A stretch of DNA of 21,517 nt from Prevotella sp. (GTDB lineage: Bacteria; Bacteroidota; Bacteroidia; Bacteroidales; Bacteroidaceae). A program made the position numbers and the translations under genes. Position 1 is the first letter of the stretch. Every line of letters starts with the position of its first letter. The stretch spans positions 1 through 21,517 of the forward strand of contig JAEEZP010000036.1 of the NCBI GenBank assembly GCA_016291915.1, written 5' to 3'. Positions 15,200 to 21,517 of this stretch are shown here, piece by piece. The notes under the pieces are model-generated. The model was not told the DNA's origin and ran no database searches. It saw only the letters and a list, made by a program, of their open reading frames with translations.

Positions 15200-18100
15200 C
15201 TAGAATGTAGCGTTAACAGCGAAGGAGAAGGTACGTGCAAATGGATAGCTTGTTCCTCTTTCAATCTGGATGGAAGACAGACGCACCAGTTCATCGACAT
15301 AGAAGTCGAGCTTTAAACGTTGTAATCCAACCTTGCGTAACCATCCCTGGCGATAGAAGTCATAACCCACGCTGAGAGATGATACATATAGTTCGTTATT
15401 CTTCTGCACAAAACGGGATGTTGGCTTTGTTGAGGTGAAACCCATCATAGTAGTGGGTGTTTCTAACATCAGTACTTGTCGGTAAGGAGCGTGGTCGCCT
15501 GGTTGTGTCCAGGTATCAGCCACACGCTTATCTAGGTTTCCGTAACCAGTGATATTCTCAACCCTGTCGATAAGTGTCGTGTTGTAAATATCACCACCCC
15601 ACCGATATGAGGCAACGATAGAACAGGTGAATCCTTTATATCCGGCATTCAAGCCAATCGTTCCACGCCACTTGGGATTACTGTCACCGATCACTACTTG
15701 GTCATCGGTACTCCATGTGTAAGTGATCTCACCATCTTTATTAAGATACATTTCATTACCGGTCATTGGGTCAATGCCTAAGGAACGCACACCCCAGATA
15801 GCTGTCATGGAACAACCTTCGTAAAATTTTGTAGCCGGACGTGTGGTGCGCTGCATATAAAGAGCGGCATCTTCAGGTGATGGTGTCCCTGTAGAGAAAC
15901 GCCAGTTCAGATCATCATCCGCGTCCTCATTGAATTTCTTGAAGATGTCATAGATCTTAGTGATTTTGTTCTTATTGTGATACCCCGTTGCAGAGAAGGT
16001 AATCCAAGCGCGCTGCTCATTGTTACGCCATGGGGTAAATCCTAATGCCAGCTCGATACCTTTATTTTGAATCTCTCCCATATTATCCTTGTAGGTATTG
16101 AAACCGGTAGATGACGGCAAGGTGATATCAGTCAACATATTATCCGTATTCTGAATATAGTATTCTGCCCTGGCGGTTAAGAAAGTTCCGAGAGCCAAGT
16201 CGATACCAAAGTTGTTGTCATACACTTTCTGCCATTTCAGTGTGGTATTTGGCAGACCAAGGATAGTAGTACCGGGACGGCCGTCATAATAGTTGCTACT
16301 ATACTGATACTTAGCATGAGCCTGATAAGGGTTGAAGTTCTGTGTACCAGTATAACCTAATGAGTAGCGTAACTTTAGCAGCTTGAAGATATCCTTAGCG
16401 GGGAAGAAAGGCTCTTTATGCAAATTCCATCCGGCACCTAATGACCAGAATGATCCCCAATGGTTATCACTGCCATAGACAGAAGAACCTGTAGCACGGT
16501 AAGATGCATCAAAGAGATAACGGTCGGCATAAGAGTAGTTCATTGCCCCGATGAGACCGATCTCACGTGTCTTGTTGTCAGTTCCGAAGGGACGACTGTC
16601 ATGATAATAGGAAGTAGCCATGGAGATGTGGTCCATGGAGTCATTGCCAAATCCTTCTGCCATCGTGGTTGTTGACTCATTATTCTGTGTACGCAGGTTC
16701 CATGTGCCATTGAAGAAGAATGCATGCTGACCGAACGATTGGTTATAACTGAGTCCAGCCTGAGATGTGATAATATCACTGAAGCCGTTTTGTTTGGTAT
16801 ATAGTCCCTTACGATCAGATAAACCATTGGCATCATAGTCGATAAAACGGGTGTGACTGGATGGGTAGAAGAGGTCCGACTGGTTTTCTTGTCGGGTATA
16901 AGAGAACTTTGCTACGAAACGGAAATGCTCGTTGATACGCCAATCCATGTCGAAATTGTCGGTAAATGCCGTATATTGAGACTGGTCTTTTGTATTAAGG
17001 GTGGCATTATACAGAGGATTATATACAGGCGATGCAAAAGAGCCGTCGAGATTCACGCATTGGTAACCCAGCATCTGCTTGGTGTTACCTTTCTCATCGA
17101 ACGGGGCAAAGTACGGTTCCAACGAGATATATTGGTTGAAGGAACCATATGGAGAGTTTTTCGCATTATTGCGTGAATAATCCATTTGGTTACGGAATAC
17201 CATATTCTTATAGGTGTACGATAGCGTCGAGTTGATATTGAAAGTATTTCTACTGGAGGCTTTCATGACACCTGCCACATTGTTATAGGATAAACCTAAG
17301 ATATATCGTACTCTACTGTCGCCTCCCTCTAACTGTAAGGCATGTCGCTGACCAACACCTGTGCGGAGCGGTTTGGATAACCAATAAGTATCTGTACCAG
17401 ACTGAATGGCATCATACACAGTTTTTTGCAGGAGGTCTGCAGCAGCAGGGTTAACACCAGTCAACGCATTGTCATACTTATGATGAGCCATTTCCCAGTC
17501 GAATTTCTCCTGAGCATTCATCAGGTTATATCCTGTAAGATCAGGCGTCTCAATATTTAGGTTGCCATTATAAGAGATGCGCATCTCTCCGCTCTTTGGA
17601 CGGATGGTTTCAATGACGACTACACCATTACCAGCTTTTGAACCATAGATGGCTTTTGCAGCAGCGTCTTTAAGCAAGGTAACACTCTGCACACGGTTCA
17701 TATCAAGGTCAATGACTTTTTCCAGGGTTGTCTCAAATCCATCGAGGATGAACAAGGGTTGGTTGGCGTTTCCCTCATAGTCACCCTGCAGGTTAAAGGA
17801 GGTCTCACCACGTAACTGGATATTCGGCATGGCGTTAGGGTTACTACCTATTTCTATATCCTCAATAATTTGGAAAGCAGGGTCGAGATTTTTCAGACTC
17901 TTCACAAGGTTTTGGTTACCTACCTGAAGGAGATCATCACGGTTGAAGGTGGTGGTAGAACCCGTAAAACTCTCCTTACGACGTTCATACATACCGTTAA
18001 CCACTACTTCATTGATAACTTCCGAATCGGATGTCAGTGTGATATTATACTCAGTTCCTTTCCCTAAGGTAACCACTTTCTTCTGAAAACCGATATAGGT

Positions 18101-18613
18101 GATTTCTATCTGCCGGCTATCTGCCGGAATGTCAATAGAGAAATGGCCATTGACATCAGAGATAACAAAAACAGGTGTCTTGGCATCTACAACCGAGATA
18201 CGTGCCCCAGGCAACGTTTCTCCATCATCCCCTTTAACAATACCTCTGATCTTACGAGGTTGACTTCCTGATGCCGCCGGTCTGTAGACAGTGATGGTCT
18301 TACCGTCTATATCGAAAGAACAATTTAATGGTTTTAGTACTCTTTCAAGGACATTACGTACAGGCTCTTTTTGGGCAGTGACATCAATCCGAGGTAGTTG
18401 TCGTGCCAAATTCATGTTAATGAGAAAGTTACAACCTGTCTGCTCAGTAATGGCAGAAAACAGTTGTTTGAGCGTTACTTGTTTGAGGTTTAGCGTAACC
18501 TCATTCTTTTGCGACTGTTGTGCGTCTGCCTGTATCCTGACAGGTGCTGTTAGCAAGACTAACAGGAAGACAATAGGCAACAGTCGTAGAACATTTGTTT
18601 TTTGCATGAACAT
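15200..18613 (-). CDS. SusC/RagA TonB-dependent outer-membrane transporter with STN domain
   Basis: The protein is 1137 aa. Signal peptide about 1-30. STN secretin/TonB short N-terminal domain about 38-110 (VTLKQLFSAITEQTGCNF, NVLERVLKPLNCSF), the part that talks to FecR. Carboxypeptidase-regulatory-like beta sandwich 121-195 (IRGIVKGDDGETLPGARISV). TonB-box-like NEVVVNG 201-207. Plug about 208-340, with QPLFILDG and DAAAKAIYGSKAGNGVVVIET. Beta barrel to the C-terminus, which ends in phenylalanine as outer-membrane proteins do (SFAVNATF). It imports the SusD-bound substrate with TonB energy. An ATG at 18607 is an alternative start. The 35-bp gap to fecR suggests a shared transcript. The presence of STN makes transport-coupled gene control very likely. 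Confidence 0.95.
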   Translation of the reverse strand: MFMQKTNVLRLLPIVFLLVLLTAPVRIQADAQQSQKNEVTLNLKQVTLKQLFSAITEQTGCNFLINMNLARQLPRIDVTAQKEPVRNVLERVLKPLNCSFDIDGKTITVYRPAASGSQPRKIRGIVKGDDGETLPGARISVVDAKTPVFVISDVNGHFSIDIPADSRQIEITYIGFQKKVVTLGKGTEYNITLTSDSEVINEVVVNGMYERRKESFTGSTTTFNRDDLLQVGNQNLVKSLKNLDPAFQIIEDIEIGSNPNAMPNIQLRGETSFNLQGDYEGNANQPLFILDGFETTLEKVIDLDMNRVQSVTLLKDAAAKAIYGSKAGNGVVVIETIRPKSGEMRISYNGNLNIETPDLTGYNLMNAQEKFDWEMAHHKYDNALTGVNPAAADLLQKTVYDAIQSGTDTYWLSKPLRTGVGQRHALQLEGGDSRVRYILGLSYNNVAGVMKASSRNTFNINSTLSYTYKNMVFRNQMDYSRNNAKNSPYGSFNQYISLEPYFAPFDEKGNTKQMLGYQCVNLDGSFASPVYNPLYNATLNTKDQSQYTAFTDNFDMDWRINEHFRFVAKFSYTRQENQSDLFYPSSHTRFIDYDANGLSDRKGLYTKQNGFSDIITSQAGLSYNQSFGQHAFFFNGTWNLRTQNNESTTTMAEGFGNDSMDHISMATSYYHDSRPFGTDNKTREIGLIGAMNYSYADRYLFDASYRATGSSVYGSDNHWGSFWSLGAGWNLHKEPFFPAKDIFKLLKLRYSLGYTGTQNFNPYQAHAKYQYSSNYYDGRPGTTILGLPNTTLKWQKVYDNNFGIDLALGTFLTARAEYYIQNTDNMLTDITLPSSTGFNTYKDNMGEIQNKGIELALGFTPWRNNEQRAWITFSATGYHNKNKITKIYDIFKKFNEDADDDLNWRFSTGTPSPEDAALYMQRTTRPATKFYEGCSMTAIWGVRSLGIDPMTGNEMYLNKDGEITYTWSTDDQVVIGDSNPKWRGTIGLNAGYKGFTCSIVASYRWGGDIYNTTLIDRVENITGYGNLDKRVADTWTQPGDHAPYRQVLMLETPTTMMGFTSTKPTSRFVQKNNELYVSSLSVGYDFYRQGWLRKVGLQRLKLDFYVDELVRLSSIQIERGTSYPFARTFSFAVNATF

Positions 18614-18648
18614 TTGGATTTATAGTTATTATTAAATGAAGTCTGTAA

Positions 18649-19737
18649 TCATTCTCCCACGATAACAGTGCCGTTACTCAGACTTACACTGACACCGGTA
18701 GATTTTTCGATGGCCTTGAGAGTAGGCTCAACATTATCATATCGGTTGAGGCTACCCATGAAACGAAGATCTTTCAATCTCTCCGACTTGTAAATAGTCT
18801 TTACATGATGCCAACGCTCCAAAACATCCATCAGTTGCCATAATGGACAGTCTTCAAACAGGAACTTTCCTTCGTTCCATGCTACATAAGGAGCCGGATC
18901 AATGTTACGAATAGACAACTCACCATCAGTGAAAAACAGTTGTTGGGCGGGCTGCATCATTTGTTCCTTCCCGTTTGTGGGCGTGAAACTGATGCTGCCT
19001 TGTACCAAGACAATATATCCTTTGTTGCTAAGCGTAGGATCCTGAGCAATACGAGGCGAAGTTGTAATGTAGAATTCTGTGCCAAAGACCTTCACATCAC
19101 CTTGGGCTGTGTGAACGACAAATTGTCTGCTTTTGTCTTTAGCGACCATGAAGTATGCCTCGCCATCCAAGATTACATCACGACGATCACCGAATTTCTC
19201 TGGGTAGATAAGTCGGCTATCGTAATTCAAATGAACTAAAGTGCCGTCATCTAGAGTTACCCAATACTCTTTATCATGATAGGTGGAAACTCGTCTGGCT
19301 TCTTCTAATTGCTCCACGAAGTCCTCATCAACATGATAGAGCACCTGTTCTTCGTGACTGATGATGGCATTACCGACTGTTTGTGAGCTGGTGATCTCAG
19401 CTCCTTGCATGCCACTCATACTACTCTGTCGTATGGCTGTTTGTACTGCTTGGGTAATAACAGGAGGTGTCACTTGGGTATAGTCTCTGTGATACCAATA
19501 GGCACCGCCTAAGATAAGCAGAATGACAATGGCTGCAATCCGATAAAAACGAGGAGTAAGGAAGGATGTGCGCGAGGATCGTTTGTCGGATAGCCCGATA
19601 CGTTTGCGTAGTTGTGCCATGTTTCTCTCATCGTCAATCTGATCGATCAGTTCGCAACTACGCTTAACTTTATTACCATCTATGTTTCCGAGAACCATCA
19701 GTTCTTTTAGATGATCAAGTCTTTTTTGTTCGTTCAT
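18649..19737 (-). CDS. FecR-type anti-sigma factor
   Basis: The protein is 362 aa. Cytoplasmic N-terminus 1-65 (sigma-binding, charged), one transmembrane helix 66-81 (RIAAIVILLILGGAYW), a periplasmic FecR domain about 155-255 (YWVTLDDGTLVHLNYDSRL, GEAYFMVAKD, VKVFGTEFYI) and a C-terminal DUF4974-type domain about 285-360 (FEDCPLWQLMDVLERWHHV, FMGSLNR). FecR proteins hold an ECF sigma factor at the membrane until the STN domain of the partner TonB transporter signals. The partners are adjacent: the sigma gene 198 bp upstream and susC 35 bp downstream. The 198-bp gap (19738-19935) is AT-rich; I find no consensus promoter there, but an ECF-type promoter cannot be excluded. Confidence 0.93.
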   Translation of the reverse strand: MNEQKRLDHLKELMVLGNIDGNKVKRSCELIDQIDDERNMAQLRKRIGLSDKRSSRTSFLTPRFYRIAAIVILLILGGAYWYHRDYTQVTPPVITQAVQTAIRQSSMSGMQGAEITSSQTVGNAIISHEEQVLYHVDEDFVEQLEEARRVSTYHDKEYWVTLDDGTLVHLNYDSRLIYPEKFGDRRDVILDGEAYFMVAKDKSRQFVVHTAQGDVKVFGTEFYITTSPRIAQDPTLSNKGYIVLVQGSISFTPTNGKEQMMQPAQQLFFTDGELSIRNIDPAPYVAWNEGKFLFEDCPLWQLMDVLERWHHVKTIYKSERLKDLRFMGSLNRYDNVEPTLKAIEKSTGVSVSLSNGTVIVGE

Positions 19738-19935
19738 AACTTTCTTTTTAGCTTAATACGCAAAAAAGGTTGGAAGGTAAACATACCTATCCGTCCAATT
19801 TTGAATGGAGTGAAAAAAATAGGTAATCATGTGGATATGATTACTATAATTGAAACTAACTATATAATGAATAGAAAACAAAGATTTTGTTATCCTATTG
19901 ACAAGAAGAATACCGGTTTTGAGAATTGGAAATGT

Positions 19936-20499
19936 TTACTGCATGAGCATAAACAGCAATAGCAAAGCCTCAGGACTCAGCCGTTGGCGAAGAATCTTAA
20001 ATCCCCGTTGACGTTGCGTCTTTACAGAGCCGGGAGTAATACCCAGCTCCTTGGCAATGTCGGCACATGTCTTTCCTTCAACAGACAGAAGAAAAATCTG
20101 CCGTAATTTGGGTGATAAAGATTCTATTCCTAATAATAACTGTCGGAAGAGTTCTTCACGGTCTGTTTCAGAATCGTCCCCATCATTCATCAGTTGATAC
20201 TCTTTCTCGTACATTTCAATGCGCTTGAGTTCTACGCGCTGATGTCGAAGATAACTGATGCTTTTATTTCGTACGGTATTATATAAGTATGCTTTTAATG
20301 ACTGTTGATTGCTGAAAAGATGATGGTGTTGCCATGTATCTACAAAAGTGTCTTGCACCAATTCTTCTGCAACTTCCAGTTTTTCCACCATCTGAATAGA
20401 GAATAACACTAACGCTTTATAGTAATGCCTATAAAGTAACTTCAGTGATTGTTCGTCCCAGCGATGCACCACTGCAATATCGATGGTATCATATCTCAT
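19936..20499 (-). CDS. ECF-type RNA polymerase sigma-70 factor
   Basis: The protein is 187 aa. Region 2 about 17-88 (LYRHYYKALVLF, AEELVQDTFVDTW, LKAYLYNTVRNKSISYLR) and region 4 about 118-172 (LSPKLRQIFLLSVEGKTCADIAKELGITPGSVKTQ, a clear helix-turn-helix). This is the Bacteroidetes family that pairs with FecR and a SusC transporter; it should direct polymerase to the fecR-susC operon. The start at 20499 is chosen because the -7 element at 20515-20522 lies within the longer open frame that begins at 20544. The last residues (EALLLLFMLMQ) form a short hydrophobic tail. The gene has its own housekeeping-type promoter, so a basal level is made before induction. Confidence 0.95.
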   Translation of the reverse strand: MRYDTIDIAVVHRWDEQSLKLLYRHYYKALVLFSIQMVEKLEVAEELVQDTFVDTWQHHHLFSNQQSLKAYLYNTVRNKSISYLRHQRVELKRIEMYEKEYQLMNDGDDSETDREELFRQLLLGIESLSPKLRQIFLLSVEGKTCADIAKELGITPGSVKTQRQRGFKILRQRLSPEALLLLFMLMQ

Positions 20500-20514
20500 C
20501 TCTAATAGATTGTG

Positions 20515-20545
20515 CAAAGATATCAAAAATAATGTAGGGAACAAA
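20515..20545 (-). promoter_or_regulatory. Bacteroidetes-type promoter of the ECF sigma gene
   Basis: Minus strand: -33 TTTG at 20542-20545, 19-bp spacer, -7 TATCTTTG at 20515-20522. The ATG at 20499 follows the element by 15 bp. It indicates transcription by the primary sigma factor. Confidence 0.85.
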
Positions 20546-20690
20546 ATTATTTAACAAAAAAGAATATATACTTATATTATGTGAATACTATCCCTTCTAT
20601 GTTCTTACTGAAACTCTTATTGCAGAAGGAATGGATGCCCGGGGAGAGGCTTTAAAAAAGAAACTTGCAGAGTTGTTGGGAAACAATTAG
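20538..20690 (+). pseudogene. Orphan 3' gene remnant, start missing
   Basis: A plus-strand frame is open from 20538 to a TAG at 20688-20690 and has no ATG, GTG or TTG start except an internal ATG at about 20631. The last 30 or so codons look like genuine protein: PFYVLTETLIAEG, then MDARGEALKKKLAELLG, an amphipathic charged helix, then NN-stop. The part before about 20590 is AT-rich and shared with the sigma-factor promoter. I do not recognise the family. It is best read as the C-terminal stump of a gene truncated where the import locus begins, with its hairpin terminator still present at 20729-20758. A short unrelated open frame by chance is possible. Confidence 0.4.
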
Positions 20691-20728
20691 GTTTTCCCTT
20701 CATATTATTAGGTTTGTTTATAAATATT

Positions 20729-20758
20729 GGGGGATGGTGCTTTTCAGTATCGTCCCCC
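20729..20758 (+). terminator. 12-bp hairpin, better folded as plus-strand RNA
   Basis: GGGGGATGGTGC (20729-20740) and GTATCGTCCCCC (20747-20758) around loop TTTTCA. As plus-strand RNA all 12 positions pair, three of them as G-U. As minus-strand RNA these three become A-C mismatches. This asymmetry favours a plus-strand transcript, that of the remnant at 20538-20690, although the hairpin also sits 22 bp after the stop of the minus-strand ElaA gene and its G-C core could serve both. The tail (TTCGTTAAAT) is only weakly U-rich. Confidence 0.6.
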
Positions 20759-20780
20759 TTCGTTAAATAGTTGCAGTCAT

Positions 20781-21227
20781 TTATAACCTTTCTGTATCCA
20801 GCGTCATCCTGATATGCGGGATGCCGTCTTCCAGGAACTCTTCGGAGGTTTGCACGAACCCTAATTTCTCGTAAAGGCGACGGGCATATACCTGTGCCTC
20901 AATGGTTATCTTGTCGGCATGATAGTAATCTTTAGCCACACGGATACCCTCTCGTAATAATTGGGTAGCCAGTCCTTGACGACGCTTGATGGAGAAAACC
21001 CTGCCGATGGATACCTCTGGGAAGGAGATTCCAGGGGGTAAGACACGCAGATATGCCTGAATACCCTCTTCGTCGGATAACCAAACATGATAAGCATTCT
21101 TGTCTTTGCCGTCGATCTCCTGATACGGACAGTCCTGTTCCACGACAAATACCGCTACACGTAGGCGGTAGATGTCGTGTAACTCTTCTAAAGACAGTTC
21201 TTGGAAATGCTTGACGATGAGTTGCAT
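20781..21227 (-). CDS. elaA: ElaA-family GNAT acetyltransferase
   Basis: The protein is 148 aa, the usual ElaA length. The N-terminal block LEELHDIYRLRVAVFVVEQDCPYQEIDGKD is the ElaA signature, followed by a short hydrophobic strand (AYLRVLPPG), the acetyl-CoA pyrophosphate loop as RRQGLATQLL (the Q/RxxGxG/A motif), and YEKLGFVQTSEEFLEDGIPHIRM at the end. It is a cytoplasmic enzyme; the acceptor for this family is not established. It starts 6 bp after the PNPOx-like gene, so the two are one operon. The family name is firm; the gene symbol is by homology only. Confidence 0.88.
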   Translation of the reverse strand: MQLIVKHFQELSLEELHDIYRLRVAVFVVEQDCPYQEIDGKDKNAYHVWLSDEEGIQAYLRVLPPGISFPEVSIGRVFSIKRRQGLATQLLREGIRVAKDYYHADKITIEAQVYARRLYEKLGFVQTSEEFLEDGIPHIRMTLDTERL

Positions 21228-21233
21228 CCGTTG

Positions 21234-21517
21234 TTAGAAGTTGACTTTCCTTTCGGGGGCTGCGAATGAGCAGAAGCGGGCAGTGGCATTGGTAATGTAG
21301 AGCACAGCCATGTTATCATCGTCGGCTTTGTACATCGATTTCAGACCCTCATTACGATTCAGGAATTCTTCCTTCACAGCCAGTGTCTCATCATTCACCA
21401 AGGTTCCGCTCAGTCGCATCCATTCAGAACCTGACGGTTTCAGGGCACAGATCTCAAACTTACCATTGGCGGCCATCTGCTTATATACGTCTTTCACCTT
21501 ACCCGTCATGATATACA
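21234..21517 (-). CDS. Pyridoxamine 5'-phosphate oxidase-like (split-barrel) protein, C-terminal part
   Basis: The frame is open to the window edge, so the ATG at 21509 is internal: upstream codons continue as Tyr-Ile, fitting the family strand LYI-x-TGKVKDVYKQM. The visible 93 residues show the FMN-binding split-barrel pattern: KFEICALKPSGSEWMRLSGTLVND, KEEFLNRNEGLKSMYKADDDNMAVLYI and a closing ATARFCSF strand. Members bind FMN, haem or F420, and many small Bacteroidetes ones have no known substrate; true PdxH is longer and has a distinct C-terminus that this lacks. It precedes ElaA by 6 bp. Confidence 0.8.
   Translation of the reverse strand, partial: YIMTGKVKDVYKQMAANGKFEICALKPSGSEWMRLSGTLVNDETLAVKEEFLNRNEGLKSMYKADDDNMAVLYITNATARFCSFAAPERKVNF

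Noticed and set aside
19784..19825. Small inverted repeat TACCTAT/ATAGGTA upstream of fecR as an operator
   Set aside because: Seven-base arms 28 bp apart in AT-rich DNA are easily expected by chance; no support from position.
19711..19962. Plus-strand 83-codon frame across the fecR-sigma gap
   Set aside because: Overlaps both the fecR start and the sigma gene end in antisense; Lys/Ile-rich translation reflects AT-rich DNA; no promoter found.
20596..20655. 18-residue plus-strand peptide starting at the ATG in TCTATGTTC
   Set aside because: Overlaps the more protein-like remnant frame, has no initiation context and no recognisable feature.

Overview
The window looks like chromosomal DNA of a gut or oral Bacteroidales, most likely a Prevotella-type genome. 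The reasons are a SusC/SusD outer-membrane import pair with its own ECF sigma factor and FecR-type anti-sigma factor, several Bacteroidetes-only protein families (DUF4468, DUF4843, PKD-like lipoprotein), near absence of Shine-Dalgarno sequences, and promoters of the Bacteroidetes form TTTG - 19/20 nt - TAnnTTTG. The genus is an inference; no rRNA or marker gene fixes it. I saw no tRNA, rRNA, CRISPR array, insertion sequence or phage gene.

Layout. (1) 1-3065, minus strand: a housekeeping operon topA - aroK - speA (DNA topoisomerase I, shikimate kinase, and the N-terminus of arginine decarboxylase, cut by the window edge). (2) 3145-3977, minus: a small secreted DUF4468-type protein with its own promoter, followed by a 7-bp repeat array and a hairpin. 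(3) 3978-4349: a divergent regulatory region with three GC-rich direct repeats and a palindrome. (4) 4350-8743, plus: a dynamin-type GTPase, a DUF697 membrane protein and a GH28 pectinase-like hydrolase, closely spaced. (5) 8747-9773: tsaE (plus) converging on a GNAT acetyltransferase (minus) whose promoter leaves almost no 5' leader. (6) 9861-20545, minus: an import locus in the order ECF sigma - FecR - SusC (with STN domain) - SusD - DUF4843 - PKD-like lipoprotein - TlpA-like thioredoxin, closed by a strong hairpin terminator. (7) 20538-20758: an orphan 3' gene remnant on the plus strand with a hairpin. (8) 20781-21517, minus: an ElaA-type acetyltransferase and the C-terminal part of a PNPOx-like protein.

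How the parts work together. Region 6 reads as one sensory and import device. The STN domain of SusC should signal substrate occupancy to the periplasmic part of FecR, which releases the sigma factor to transcribe the operon. SusC/SusD bring in the substrate, and the surface lipoproteins and periplasmic thioredoxin-like protein assist. No glycoside hydrolase is in this operon, so a carbohydrate substrate is not implied. The dynamin/DUF697 pair suggests a membrane-associated GTPase complex.

The most unusual signal is a set of four 7-bp-period repeat arrays sitting on or directly after the stop codons of four unrelated genes. Read in the direction of the gene, almost every heptad carries a TAG, TGA or TAA. 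Because 7 is not a multiple of 3, such an array presents stops in all three frames.
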